From Thermocoleostomius sinensis A174 (lineage in GTDB: Bacteria; Cyanobacteriota; Cyanobacteriia; Elainellales; Elainellaceae): a stretch of DNA of 64,000 nt. Position numbers and translations under genes: made by a program. Below the pieces are notes generated by a model. The model did no database searches and was not told the origin of the DNA. It was given only the letters and a program-made list of their open reading frames with translations. The stretch is from NCBI RefSeq assembly GCF_026802175.1, contig NZ_CP113797.1, positions 4,069,026 through 4,133,025 of the forward strand. Reading direction: 5' to 3'. Positions 27,101 to 36,453 of the stretch are shown piece after piece. Every line of letters begins with the position of its first letter. The stretch's first letter is position 1.

Positions 27101-28921
27101 TTAACCGATTGTCGATCGAGCATCAAATTCTTCGCTCCAAGCTGGAATGTCAGTGTTGATCTGTCGCCCATAGATCGTCACCTTCTGAATCGCATCGAGA
27201 CTCATGTGCGCCAGTTCTTGCCGAACAAACTCAACGAGTTCAGCTTCGCTAGGAATCTGGTCTGACTCTAGCATCACTTGCAGCGAACCGTTGGTGTTGG
27301 TCACTCGGGCAGTAATGTTTTGGGAGTTTAAAGAGCGATTCAAGCGATCGGCCACAGCCGCGATCGAGGGAGATAGCGAAGACGAGGCAGAGCTAGATGA
27401 GGGAAAAGATAGCGCTTGCCAATTCACTTTGCCTGCCAGGGTGCCAACAGCATCAACCGGAATGTCGTCGGGTTGCAGAGTAGTTAATACCTCGTCGGTT
27501 AAAGAAGACAGTACCGCAAGTCGATTTGCTTGCCGTTCAATACTCTTTTCAAACAGGTTTCGGGCAACTCGTGCATTACCAAAGGTTCGATCGCGCCGAA
27601 CATAGAGTTCTTCAAACACCCGTAAGAGCTTGGTGCGGGTAGCAGCAGTGAGATGAAAATGGCTTTTATTGGCCATCTTTTCAAAAATCTGTAATAGTTC
27701 ATCCGGCTTATAATCATCGAAATAAAAATAGCGATTGAAACGCGACTTTAAGCCTGGATTCGATTCAATAAAACGGGTCATTTCATCGGTATATCCTGCC
27801 ACAATTACCACCAATCGATCGCGGTTGTCTTCCATGCGTTTTAACAACACATCGATTGCTTCTCGCCCGAAATCTCGTTCGGCATCTTCAGGAGCCAGTG
27901 AGTAAGCTTCGTCAATAAACAACACACCATCGAGAGCCGAATTAATTACCGCCTCTACTTTTTCTGCGGTTTTACCGATGTAACCGGCCACCAATCCAGC
28001 CCGATCGGTTTCTACAAGATGCCCTTTCGTCAAAAAGCCCAAGCCCTGATAAATTCGACTCATCAAGCGAGCCACGGTCGTCTTGCCGGTGCCGGGTGGA
28101 CCACAAAAGACGGCGTGCAGTGAAACGGAGGTTTGCGCTAGCCCACGTTCCTCACGGATTTTCTGCACCTTAAGAAAATTTGCCAGCGTTTTCACTTCTT
28201 CTTTGATATTATCTAGACCCACCAAATCATTCAATTCTGCCAGGGCTTGATTCAAAATTTGGTTCAACTCAGCTTCACTTTTGGCAACTGATTTATCAGC
28301 GAGTTGTGTGTTCGAGGCGGTTGACGAGGATGGAGTTTGCTCGATCGTCTGCGACGGAATTTTCGCCACCGCTTGATTCAATGCAGCTTGATAATCCTCG
28401 ATCGATTGATAGGAATGCAGCAGTTGCCAAATATGGGATAAAGCATCCATTTCCTGCATCGAAATTTCGCCATCTGCCTTGACAATCACCTGGGCAAATT
28501 TGTAGATTGCATTAACTGCCGTATCTAAATAGTGAGTATTTTTCTCCTCATCAAGCTTATTCAAAACAGACGGTAACGTTAATTGATCTGGAGTTTGATG
28601 TTTGGTTAAATTTAGCAAAATTTGCAGTGTTGTTTTCTCGAATTTCGATCGCTCAACTTCAGAAAACTCCCATGTATTTAAGGCAACATTGAGTTTATCT
28701 TTATCCTTTTTAATTAGGGCATAGATAATTAGATAGGCCAATAATTCAGCCGAGGTGATTTCACCACTCGCTTGTCCACAAATTTGCACCACTTTGGCCA
28801 GATCAATTAAAATTAATTCTGCAAACTTTTCATCGAGTTCCAGGATTGGCGTTAACGATCGATGCAACGCACTCGCTTCTTGCTTAACCATCCTGAAATT
28901 GACGATTTGTCTAAAATCCAC
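27101..28921 (-). CDS. TerB-like/CbbX-type AAA+ ATPase with cyanobacterial C-terminal module
   Basis: 606 aa in three parts. Residues 1-185 are all-helical with a TerB-like acidic motif (VIVKADGEISMQEMDALSHI). Residues 215-490 are a SpoVK/CbbX-type AAA+ domain: Walker A GPPGTGKT (274-281), Walker B VLFIDEAYSL (333-342), sensor-like VVIVAGYTDEM, and an SRFNRYF arginine finger region. After a serine-rich linker, the last ~85 residues (SLNSQNITARV...YGRQINTDIPAWSEEF) match a small module I recall at the C-terminus of many unrelated cyanobacterial proteins. The closest characterised relatives remodel Rubisco (CbbX), but no Rubisco gene is near. A 75-aa gene lies 48 bp upstream on the same strand. 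Confidence 0.8.
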   Translation of the reverse strand: MDFRQIVNFRMVKQEASALHRSLTPILELDEKFAELILIDLAKVVQICGQASGEITSAELLAYLIIYALIKKDKDKLNVALNTWEFSEVERSKFEKTTLQILLNLTKHQTPDQLTLPSVLNKLDEEKNTHYLDTAVNAIYKFAQVIVKADGEISMQEMDALSHIWQLLHSYQSIEDYQAALNQAVAKIPSQTIEQTPSSSTASNTQLADKSVAKSEAELNQILNQALAELNDLVGLDNIKEEVKTLANFLKVQKIREERGLAQTSVSLHAVFCGPPGTGKTTVARLMSRIYQGLGFLTKGHLVETDRAGLVAGYIGKTAEKVEAVINSALDGVLFIDEAYSLAPEDAERDFGREAIDVLLKRMEDNRDRLVVIVAGYTDEMTRFIESNPGLKSRFNRYFYFDDYKPDELLQIFEKMANKSHFHLTAATRTKLLRVFEELYVRRDRTFGNARVARNLFEKSIERQANRLAVLSSLTDEVLTTLQPDDIPVDAVGTLAGKVNWQALSFPSSSSASSSLSPSIAAVADRLNRSLNSQNITARVTNTNGSLQVMLESDQIPSEAELVEFVRQELAHMSLDAIQKVTIYGRQINTDIPAWSEEFDARSTIG

Positions 28922-28969
28922 GATCGTCTCCTAGGGGTGGGAAAAAGGAAAGGGGGAAGAAGAGAACGA

Positions 28970-29197
28970 TTAGCGATCGGTATCAGACATTTCATTTGAG
29001 TCACGAATTTCAGCATTTTTACCACGCACGGGAGGTAAGCGATCGACCAAACCCATCTCAAACGCAAGGTCAGGTAACTCTCCCGCTAAATAGGTGCCTG
29101 GCTCAAACACGCGCCCCGGTGTGAAGCACGTTTGCCGCAGTTGCACAACTTCGCTTGGCAAAAATGCGCCCTTAAACATCCTGTGCTCGATGCCCAT
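28970..29197 (-). CDS. 75-aa hypothetical protein upstream of AAA+ gene
   Basis: 75 residues with no recognised family. The sequence MFKGAFLPSEVVQLRQTCFTPGRVFEPGTYLAGELPDLAF shows normal composition, and the tail is acidic/polar. A good Shine-Dalgarno (GAGAGGA) sits 8 bases before the ATG. It is followed on the same strand by the TerB/AAA+ gene after 48 bp, so the two are likely co-transcribed. It could be a substrate, adaptor or regulator of the ATPase (inference). Confidence 0.65.
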   Translation of the reverse strand: MGIEHRMFKGAFLPSEVVQLRQTCFTPGRVFEPGTYLAGELPDLAFEMGLVDRLPPVRGKNAEIRDSNEMSDTDR

Positions 29198-29283
29198 TTC
29201 GCAATCCTCTCATACCAAATCCTTCCCCTCAGTTTAGCAGTCTCCCCTAGAGATAGCGCAGGCGATCGAGCGTTTCCTCCACC

Positions 29284-30336
29284 CTAAAGGGTAAAGCGAG
29301 CATAGATCGGGGCATGATCTGGGCGGTTTTTACCGAAGCGTTCGACTGGATTGTCACCAATGCTTTGCTGTTGAATGCTGTCTACTAAACTTCGCACCTC
29401 CAGGACACGCCATTGATCCTGCCGCAAAGAACTTTCTGTACCAAGAAGTCCTTTACTGACTAGGATGTGATCAATCAATTCATATCGTCCTTTATAGATT
29501 CGCGAAAACCGTTCCTTTGAAGACAAAAATCGTTTATCGTTAGATTCATCACCTCGACGCGGAATTGAATCCACCAAGTTGTACAACCGCACAATATCTA
29601 ACTTATCGTCGGTGGTAATATCGGCGTCTTCGGGACCTAGCAACAGTTGTGTAGTAGCGGCTCGCGGTTCATCGTTCAAATCACCTAAGACGATCGTTTC
29701 AGTTGTATCATCAGGCTGCATCAGCGAGTTGAGATAAACCCGTACCGTCACTGCTTCGGCTGTTCGTCGCAATAGGGCCAATCCTTGTCCGATCGATCGT
29801 TCATTCTCATCCCTAGGTTGAAAGCGTGGGTTCGCTCTTGCAGTCGGCAGGTAAGTAATGAGCTTAGACTTTAAGTGTAAATTGATCAGGCGAATTCGGA
29901 GTCCGGATGAGAGTTCAATCTCAATTCGTAAACCACCCCGTCCCATTTGAGTGACAGGCGGTTTAGACGACCAATCGGGCACTTGGGATAATTCTCCTGC
30001 TGGAAAATCAGCGAAATCGTCTGTTTGTAAAATATCTAATTTTGATAGAAATCCAACCCGAATTAAGCGACGATCGGGATTGCTAGAGAGCGCTTTATAG
30101 GGATAGTTCTGCAAGTGGGCTTGCAAATCATCCAACGATTGAGTATCGTCCGGCGATCGGCTGCCAATCTCTTGTAGGGCAATGATATCTGGATCAACTT
30201 CCAGAATCCGTTGTTTCAAATAGCTTAATTTACTCTCGTAATCCGCTGGAGAAATCACCTTACTAGGGCTGATGGCATGGCCGGGTGGAAACAGATTTTC
30301 AACGTTCCAGGTCATCACCGTAAAAGCAGTCGGCAT
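29284..30336 (-). CDS. Endonuclease/exonuclease/phosphatase (EEP) family protein
   Basis: 350 aa from the ATG at 30336, which has AGGA at a good distance. A frame extension to 30423 lacks an RBS. Motifs of the DNase I-like fold are present: TWNVENLF, ALQEIGS, NLHLKSK, LGDLNDEP, DHILVSK and PDHAPIYARF, giving the Mg-binding and catalytic His/Asp set. The family cleaves phosphodiesters of nucleic acids or phospholipids; the substrate is not evident. No signal peptide with this start. Confidence 0.85.
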   Translation of the reverse strand: MPTAFTVMTWNVENLFPPGHAISPSKVISPADYESKLSYLKQRILEVDPDIIALQEIGSRSPDDTQSLDDLQAHLQNYPYKALSSNPDRRLIRVGFLSKLDILQTDDFADFPAGELSQVPDWSSKPPVTQMGRGGLRIEIELSSGLRIRLINLHLKSKLITYLPTARANPRFQPRDENERSIGQGLALLRRTAEAVTVRVYLNSLMQPDDTTETIVLGDLNDEPRAATTQLLLGPEDADITTDDKLDIVRLYNLVDSIPRRGDESNDKRFLSSKERFSRIYKGRYELIDHILVSKGLLGTESSLRQDQWRVLEVRSLVDSIQQQSIGDNPVERFGKNRPDHAPIYARFTL

Positions 30337-30583
30337 CGAATTGTCCTGGGTAACAATCACGGTTGTACCCCAAATTACGGAGCGATCGGCTTTTTTACAG
30401 AAAGAGTTAACGAGGGTTGCCAAGCACCAACATCTAGACGTGATGACTTGATTGGGCTACGTTTGGGGAACCTTGAGATTAGAAAAAGTTTGAAGAACTT
30501 TAATTGAGCGCGCCATCACGCTTTTGCTGAGATCCCATCTACACTAAATGGTGAAACATTGGTCATCTTTGCCCCAAACCTGC

Positions 30584-31435
30584 ATGAATCTTCTGATTAG
30601 CAACGACGATGGCATTTTTGCATTGGGTGTTCGTACCCTTGCTAACACTCTCGCTGCCGCTGGGCATCATGTCACAGTTGTGTGTCCCGATCGCGAGCGA
30701 TCGGCAACAGGACACGGATTAACGTTGCACGATCCGATTCGAGCAAAACTAGTGGAATCAGGGTTTCATCCCACTATTCAGGCTTGGGCGTGTTCGGGAA
30801 CTCCCTCAGATTGTGTCAAACTGGCGTTGGGTGCTCTGCTAGACGCTCCCCCAGATATGGTGCTTTCTGGCATTAATCATGGATCGAACCTGGGAACCGA
30901 TGTGCTCTATTCAGGCACGGTCTCTGCTGCGATGGAGGGTGTCATTGAAGGCATTCCCAGTATTGCCTTCAGCTTAACCAGCTTCACCCATCAGGATTTT
31001 CAACCGGCTGCTGACTTTGCCCGATCGCTGCTAGCCCAACTGGAGACCCGATCGTTACCGCATTTGGCGTTGCTCAATGTCAATATCCCAGCAGTGGCGG
31101 CTGACGAAATTGCTGGGGTTGTGATGACTCGACAAGGAGTACGTCGCTATTTTGATACCTTTGAAAAACGGGTTGATCCGCGTGGAAAAATCTACTACTG
31201 GTTGGCTGGAGAGGTACTAGAAGAGGTGAGCCAAGAAGAACTCGAACAAGCGGGAATGTCAGGGTTGAAAGCATCTGGCGGGGATATTGAGTGGTTCCGC
31301 AACACACCCACTGATGTGGAAATGATTCGCAAAAATTACATCACTATTACGCCCCTGCAATACAACCTGACCTGTGCTTTGGGGTTGGAAAGTTTACAAA
31401 AGTGGCAGCAGGGCTACAAAAAATGGGCAGAATAG
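30584..31435 (+). CDS. surE: 5'/3'-nucleotidase SurE
   Basis: 283 aa from the ATG at 30584; a start at 30548 would add 12 residues not typical of the family. The N-terminal [11 protein letters not shown] holds the metal-binding Asp pair; further motifs are [52 protein letters not shown] and SIAFSL. SurE dephosphorylates nucleoside monophosphates and acts in stress or stationary phase. Convergent with sdhA. Confidence 0.93.
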   Translation: MNLLISNDDGIFALGVRTLANTLAAAGHHVTVVCPDRERSATGHGLTLHDPIRAKLVESGFHPTIQAWACSGTPSDCVKLALGALLDAPPDMVLSGINHGSNLGTDVLYSGTVSAAMEGVIEGIPSIAFSLTSFTHQDFQPAADFARSLLAQLETRSLPHLALLNVNIPAVAADEIAGVVMTRQGVRRYFDTFEKRVDPRGKIYYWLAGEVLEEVSQEELEQAGMSGLKASGGDIEWFRNTPTDVEMIRKNYITITPLQYNLTCALGLESLQKWQQGYKKWAE

Positions 31436-31451
31436 TTTTACCTTAAGATTT

Positions 31452-31477
31452 AAGGCTTAATACTAAGGCTTAATACT
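31452..31477. repeat. Tandem 13-bp duplication across the sdhA stop codon
   Basis: AAGGCTTAATACT occurs twice in a row (31452-31464 and 31465-31477). The second copy holds the TAA stop of sdhA on the minus strand (31470-31472). Just before it is a dyad CCTTAA-GAT-TTAAGG (31441-31455). Confidence 0.6.
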
Positions 31478-33200
31478 TACGCTCTTGCGGCTCAAATCGG
31501 GTAATGACCACTGGCATCGATCGAATCTCTACCCCAGCCGCCGGAGCATAGTAAGCCAAGGTGTGCTTGAGGAAGTTGGTATCATCGCGATCGGTGTAAT
31601 CTTCACGGCAGTGGGCCCCTCGGCTTTCTTGGCGATTCAAGGCGCTGCTGAGAATAATTTCACCCACGGCTAATAAACTCTGAAGTTCCAGCGCTTCCAC
31701 TAGTTCGGTATTCCAGAGTCGATCTTTGTCATCTAGATAGATACGATCGGCCTGCTGGCGGATCTGGTGCAGTTGTTCCAGTCCTTCCTGCATTAGGCTC
31801 TCGGTACGAAAAACGCCACAGTAGTCGGTCATGCAGTCTTGAAATGCCTGCCGCACAGTAGCAATGCGATATTCTCCGGGTTTGTCGAGGAGGGACTGCA
31901 ATTGTTGTTGAGCCTCATTGAGGTAGCGGGCTTCGTCAAGGTCGGGCAACTTGCGAGTTTCCACATAGCGGGCGATCGCCGCCCCGGTGCGTTTACCATA
32001 GACAACACATTCCAGCAACGAGTTACTGCCCAAGCGATTCGCTCCATGCACGGAGACGCAAGCAGTTTCTCCAGCCGCAAAAAAGCCTTCGACTAATCCT
32101 TCCGCACTGCTGCGCACCTGTCCATCGGTGTTGGTAGGAATACCACCCATCGAGTAATGCACGGTGGGGCGTACGGGAATTGGCTGCTGCACGGCGTCAA
32201 TCCCCACTAAGCGATGGGCTTCTTCCCAACAGAAGGGAATGCGGCTCATGATGTGATCGCGCCCTAAATGCCGTACATCCAAGTGCACAAACGGCCCGCC
32301 CGCACTGCCATCGGGCTGAATGCCACGACCTGCCCGAATTTCTTTGACGATCGCTCGCGAGGTAATATCTCGTGGAGCTAGTTCCATCCGACTGGGAGCA
32401 TAGTCCGCCATGAAGCGATGACCGTCGCTGTTGATCAGGTAAGCGCCCTCTCCCCGCACCGCTTCTGAAATCAGCACCCCTACTGGGTATAGCCCCGTTG
32501 GGTGAAACTGTACAAACTCCATATCTTCCAACGGCAGTCCGGCCGCCGCAGTCATTGCTAGCCCGTCCCCCGTAGAGGCGTAATCGTTGGAAGTGGTATT
32601 ATAAACCCGCCCATAGCCGCCTGTGGCAAACATCACCGCTTTGGCTCGCACCACTTCAATGTGTCCGTCGCGGATGCGATACATCACAACGCCCTTAGCC
32701 TGGCTGTCTTCCAAAATTAAGCGCATAACATACCATTCGTCATAAATCACGACTCCATAGCGGCGCAAGTTATTGACGAGTTCGTGCAAAATGGCATGTC
32801 CGGTTTTGTCGGCAGCATAGCAAGTGCGCTTGTGAGAATGACCACCAAAGGCGCGTTGGGCAATGCGTCCATCGGGCAAGCGCGAGAACAGCACACCCAT
32901 GTGTTCTAAATCAATCACCACATCGGGAGCTTCACGGGTGAGAATTTCAACAGCATCTTGGTCAGCGAGATAATCGGATCCTTTGACCGTATCAAAAGCG
33001 TGGGCTTCCCAGGAGTCTTGCTCGTCTACATTTTTTAATGTGGCAGCAATGCCACCTTGGGCCGCCACCGAGTGCGATCGAATGGGATGAGTTTTAGCCA
33101 CTACGGCAACCCTGAGACGTGGGTTGGTTTTAGCAATTTCGACGGCGGCTCGGCAGCCAGCTAGTCCTCCTCCCACAATGATTACGTCGTGTTCAATCAT
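31470..33200 (-). CDS. sdhA: Succinate dehydrogenase/fumarate reductase flavoprotein subunit
   Basis: 576 aa from the ATG at 33200; the frame continues upstream without protein-like sequence. The FAD dinucleotide fold VIIVGGGLAGCRAA is at residues 6-19, and the likely covalent FAD histidine is H43 in RSHSVAAQGG. Catalytic-domain segments include EFVQFHPTGLYP, LISEAVRGEGAYL, HYSMGGIPTN and AGETACVSVHGANRLGSNSLLE. It oxidises succinate to fumarate and passes electrons via SdhB to the thylakoid quinone pool in cyanobacteria. SdhB is not adjacent, which is common in this phylum. L-aspartate oxidase is a related alternative, but the length and residues favour SdhA. Confidence 0.85.
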   Translation of the reverse strand: MIEHDVIIVGGGLAGCRAAVEIAKTNPRLRVAVVAKTHPIRSHSVAAQGGIAATLKNVDEQDSWEAHAFDTVKGSDYLADQDAVEILTREAPDVVIDLEHMGVLFSRLPDGRIAQRAFGGHSHKRTCYAADKTGHAILHELVNNLRRYGVVIYDEWYVMRLILEDSQAKGVVMYRIRDGHIEVVRAKAVMFATGGYGRVYNTTSNDYASTGDGLAMTAAAGLPLEDMEFVQFHPTGLYPVGVLISEAVRGEGAYLINSDGHRFMADYAPSRMELAPRDITSRAIVKEIRAGRGIQPDGSAGGPFVHLDVRHLGRDHIMSRIPFCWEEAHRLVGIDAVQQPIPVRPTVHYSMGGIPTNTDGQVRSSAEGLVEGFFAAGETACVSVHGANRLGSNSLLECVVYGKRTGAAIARYVETRKLPDLDEARYLNEAQQQLQSLLDKPGEYRIATVRQAFQDCMTDYCGVFRTESLMQEGLEQLHQIRQQADRIYLDDKDRLWNTELVEALELQSLLAVGEIILSSALNRQESRGAHCREDYTDRDDTNFLKHTLAYYAPAAGVEIRSMPVVITRFEPQERKY

Positions 33201-33403
33201 GCTGTATCTTGCGTTTAAGCAGTAGTCGTATAGTTCAGAGTTGAATCGGCTTCTAATTCTATCCTGACGCAAATGCCCGGCTTGGCGAGAATTTCCCCAA
33301 ATCCCGTAATATCTCTCAACTGGGATAGCCGTCCGCTGTGGCCGCAATCCGATTAGGATAGACAAGTCCCCTCTCAAGATGTTACTGAGACTCCTGGTCA
33401 GCC

Positions 33404-33787
33404 ATGCGTGTATTTGTTCTGCTATTCAATGCCGGTACGGAGAACGAAGGAATTCATACGCTGAAAGTGGGCGATCGCAATACCATTCTGATGTTTGAGT
33501 CAGAAGACGACGCCACTCGCTATGGTCTAATGCTAGAAGCTCAAGATTTTATTACGCCATCGGTCGAAGCCTTTGAATCAGAAGAAATCGAGGAGTTTTG
33601 CCAAGGAAGTGACTATGATTGCAAGCTAGTTCCTGAAGGCACACTTGCGGTTCCGCCCGAAACGAATTTGGAACAAACCGACTGGCAGCCCGATGGTACT
33701 CCTGCTAATGCATCCAGTGCTGAGAAACCCGATTTTTCCCAATCCGAGTTAGATGAAATTCGCCGTCGCCTAGAAGGCTTGATATAA
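33404..33787 (+). CDS. DUF3110 domain protein
   Basis: 127 aa. MRVFVLLFNAGTENEGIHTLKV and VLMFESEDDATRYGLMLEAQDF-like blocks identify the cyanobacterial/plastid DUF3110 family, whose function is unknown. The C-terminal third is acidic and Pro/Ser-rich, ending in a short helix (SELDEIRRRLEGL). Divergent from sdhA with a 203-bp gap. No T-tract terminator follows, only a weak CTCTG/CAGAG hairpin near 33791. Confidence 0.85.
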   Translation: MRVFVLLFNAGTENEGIHTLKVGDRNTILMFESEDDATRYGLMLEAQDFITPSVEAFESEEIEEFCQGSDYDCKLVPEGTLAVPPETNLEQTDWQPDGTPANASSAEKPDFSQSELDEIRRRLEGLI

Positions 33788-33949
33788 CCTCTGCAATTGC
33801 GCACAGAGAAGACGATTTAATTGAACGAAATCGCGCCAGAACCGCTACAGTGTTAGGAAAGCGAGCCGCAACAATTTAGCTCTGCCTAAACCTATACGGC
33901 TTCAGAATTTCTCAGTATTGGTTCTGAAGAAACCGAGGAAGTTAAAAGG

Positions 33950-35485
33950 ATGATTATTGCTTTAATTTTAGTGGCAGCACTGGGGATACTAGGATGGGGA
34001 TTCTATCGCGCTAAACCCTATGGCAAGTTGGGTCTCCTATCATGGCTGCAATCAGTGGTGTTGATGCTCCCTTGGCTCACCTTTTTTGGACTTGTGGCAC
34101 TGGGCATATATATCAACTTGGCGATCGTGATTTTTCTGTTGGTTGGGTCGATCGGGCTATACATTCTCCTTGGTCGGCAACTACGGACAATTGCCGGAAA
34201 TGAAAATTTCACGAAGCGGTTTTCGTCGGTCAACGCCACAAACACCAAAGCGGAAATCGATCAATCGGAGCCTGCGGCAGCGGATGCCTCGCCTCAGTCC
34301 CCCTCAGAGACCCCCGCCCCCACCCCAGCATCGTCCTCTCCTTCAGCTTCGACGGAGCCTGCCAAGCTGTCGCCATCGTTGCCAGCAGAGGATTTGCAAG
34401 CCATTCAGGGTATCTTTGGCATTGATACCTTTTTTGCCACCGAAACAATTCCGTATCAAGATGGTGTGATTTTTCGCGGCAATTTGCGCGGCGAGCCAGA
34501 CTCTAGCTACGATCGCCTTGCCGCTAACCTCAAAACCCAAGTAGGCGATCGGTATCGCTTATTCCTCGTAGAAGGGATGGAAGGTAGACCTGTAGTGGTG
34601 GTGTTACCCAGCGCTAACCAACCACAACCAACCACCCCGGCCCAACTTGTCCTGGCAATTGTGCTGGGACTAGCCACTATTGCCACCTGTCTAGAAACAG
34701 CCGGGCTACTGCTGGGGTTTGATTTCTTTAGCGAAATGAGCCGCTATGCTGAAGTTTTACCAATCGCCAGCGGTATTTTAGCGGTGCTGGGGGCGCACGA
34801 AATCGCTCATCGCGTTGTGGCCAGGCGCTACCAAATTCGGCTTAGCCCCCCTTTCTTCATCCCCACAGGGCAAATTGGCTCGTTTGGTGCCCTAATGCGG
34901 TTTGAATCGGTTCTGCCAAATCGATCGGTCTTGTTTGATATTGCTTTCGCCGGACCGGCGATCGGCGGCCTTGTAGCCCTAGGATTGCTCATTATTGGGT
35001 TGTTGCTGTCTCACCCTGGCAGCCTATTCCAAATTCCCGCTGAGTTTTTGCAAGGCTCAATCTTGGTGGGAACGCTGGCGCGGGTAGTGTTGGGAGCCGC
35101 TGTTCAGCAACCCCTAGTGGATGTGCATCCGCTGGTGCTCATCGGCTGGTTAGGGTTGGTAATCACGGCTCTGAACCTCATGCCAGCAGGTCAACTCGAT
35201 GGTGGCCGTATTGTGCAGTCTATTTACGGGCGCAAGGTGGCTGGACGCACTACAGTGGCAACCTTAATTGTTTTGGGGTTGGCGTCTCTGGTCAACCCGT
35301 TGGCGCTATACTGGGCTATCTTAATCTTGTTTCTACAGCGCGATTTAGAACGTCCAGCCCTAAATGAGCTTTCCGAACCCAACGATGCGCGTGCCGCACT
35401 GGGGCTGTTAGTGCTGTTTCTGATGGCAGCTACCTTGCTGCCGCTGACTCCTAGTTTGGCAGGGCGGTTAGGAATTGGCGGTTGA
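33950..35485 (+). CDS. Site-2 protease family (M50) membrane metalloprotease, EGY-like
   Basis: 511 aa. Two N-terminal helices and a Pro/Ser-rich linker (about 100-140) precede a conserved soluble segment (DRYRLFLVEGMEGRPVVVVLP), then about six helices. The zinc motif GAHEIAHRVV lies near residue 281, with the third ligand in NLMPAGQLDGGR near 413. This arrangement matches the chloroplast EGY1/EGY2 and cyanobacterial S2P proteins, which cleave membrane-bound regulators or assist thylakoid development. The RBS is weak (GAGGAAG), and the PIN gene follows closely. Confidence 0.88.
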   Translation: MIIALILVAALGILGWGFYRAKPYGKLGLLSWLQSVVLMLPWLTFFGLVALGIYINLAIVIFLLVGSIGLYILLGRQLRTIAGNENFTKRFSSVNATNTKAEIDQSEPAAADASPQSPSETPAPTPASSSPSASTEPAKLSPSLPAEDLQAIQGIFGIDTFFATETIPYQDGVIFRGNLRGEPDSSYDRLAANLKTQVGDRYRLFLVEGMEGRPVVVVLPSANQPQPTTPAQLVLAIVLGLATIATCLETAGLLLGFDFFSEMSRYAEVLPIASGILAVLGAHEIAHRVVARRYQIRLSPPFFIPTGQIGSFGALMRFESVLPNRSVLFDIAFAGPAIGGLVALGLLIIGLLLSHPGSLFQIPAEFLQGSILVGTLARVVLGAAVQQPLVDVHPLVLIGWLGLVITALNLMPAGQLDGGRIVQSIYGRKVAGRTTVATLIVLGLASLVNPLALYWAILILFLQRDLERPALNELSEPNDARAALGLLVLFLMAATLLPLTPSLAGRLGIGG

Positions 35486-35523
35486 TAGATATAGGAGCAG
35501 CGGTTGATATAGGAGAAAACGAT

Positions 35524-36453
35524 ATGGTGATGGTTCCTCCGGTGATTCTAGTGTTTGATATCAGTGCTCTATCAGCCGCCTCGTCGTTGGAATGGCGCGA
35601 GTTTTCACGGGTAGGAAATTGCTACATTCCACAAGTTGTCTATGAAGAGGTGAAGCGGCTAATCGATCGCGCTCCCGATTCAGACCTAGAGCGTATGGCC
35701 AGGGCATTTCACCAATTTTATGGTGCTAGTGGTTGGCAAGTGAGTGAGGCAAATGCCTATCATACTGCCCTCACAAGCGATGCTGGACTTCCCCCGACTC
35801 GACGTACAACCTTATCGCTGGCAGTCGGACGCTGTGCCTATGGCATGGCCCAAGAATTTCCCAATAGTCTCGTTGTTCTAGTTAGCAAAGACCGCTCTTT
35901 GTTACAACGACTGTACGAAATTTCTCGCTTCAATCTATGTGGCATCACGGGTGAATCGTTGCTGCAATGGAGCCGTAGCGGTCAGCGTCCGATTCCTGTG
36001 AGTCAAACCTTTCAACAGTTTAGAGCTAAACATAGGTTTCAGCCACATCACTCATCTGTTAGTTCGACGTTTGAGCCATCTGCGTTGTCTGCTTATCCGA
36101 TCGCTCATACTACATTGCTGTTGACAGCGGCAGTGAGACCTGCATCTGCTCGATCGCGGCTGCCTTTATTCAACCGATCGACAGAATGGTTGGTGGCAGG
36201 AAAATCTCTCCTGGTTGCCCTTGTCAGCTTCGCGATCGTCACCTATTTGGTGTGGCTACTCTTCAACGCCACCGGATGGAACACGCTCCTGCAACGCCCA
36301 TCCAATCTTCAATCACTTAGACATCTCATGAAAGCGCAACTGGTACTAGGCGAACTCCCTCACCCCGATGCGCAAGAGGCAGACAGAGAGAGGGTAGAGG
36401 GAAAAAGGCTACAGCAGATCTCGAATTCGACTGCGATAGGCGGCGTTATCTAG
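35524..36453 (+). CDS. PIN-domain protein with C-terminal membrane helix
   Basis: 309 aa from the ATG at 35524, preceded by TAGGAG. Residues 8-145 fit a PIN nuclease fold: VFDISALSA (D12), VVYEEVKRL (E41/E42) and VLVSKDRSLLQRL (D123). Residues 245-270 form a membrane helix (LLVALVSFAIVTYLVWLLF), so the nuclease-like domain would be membrane-tethered. No antitoxin gene is adjacent, so a toxin-antitoxin role is not supported. The last 45 bases overlap the convergent M48 protease gene. Confidence 0.7.
   Translation: MVMVPPVILVFDISALSAASSLEWREFSRVGNCYIPQVVYEEVKRLIDRAPDSDLERMARAFHQFYGASGWQVSEANAYHTALTSDAGLPPTRRTTLSLAVGRCAYGMAQEFPNSLVVLVSKDRSLLQRLYEISRFNLCGITGESLLQWSRSGQRPIPVSQTFQQFRAKHRFQPHHSSVSSTFEPSALSAYPIAHTTLLLTAAVRPASARSRLPLFNRSTEWLVAGKSLLVALVSFAIVTYLVWLLFNATGWNTLLQRPSNLQSLRHLMKAQLVLGELPHPDAQEADRERVEGKRLQQISNSTAIGGVI

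Noticed and set aside
35524-36453. Toxin-antitoxin module
   Set aside because: A PIN-like domain is present but there is no small antitoxin gene beside it, and the protein has a membrane helix.
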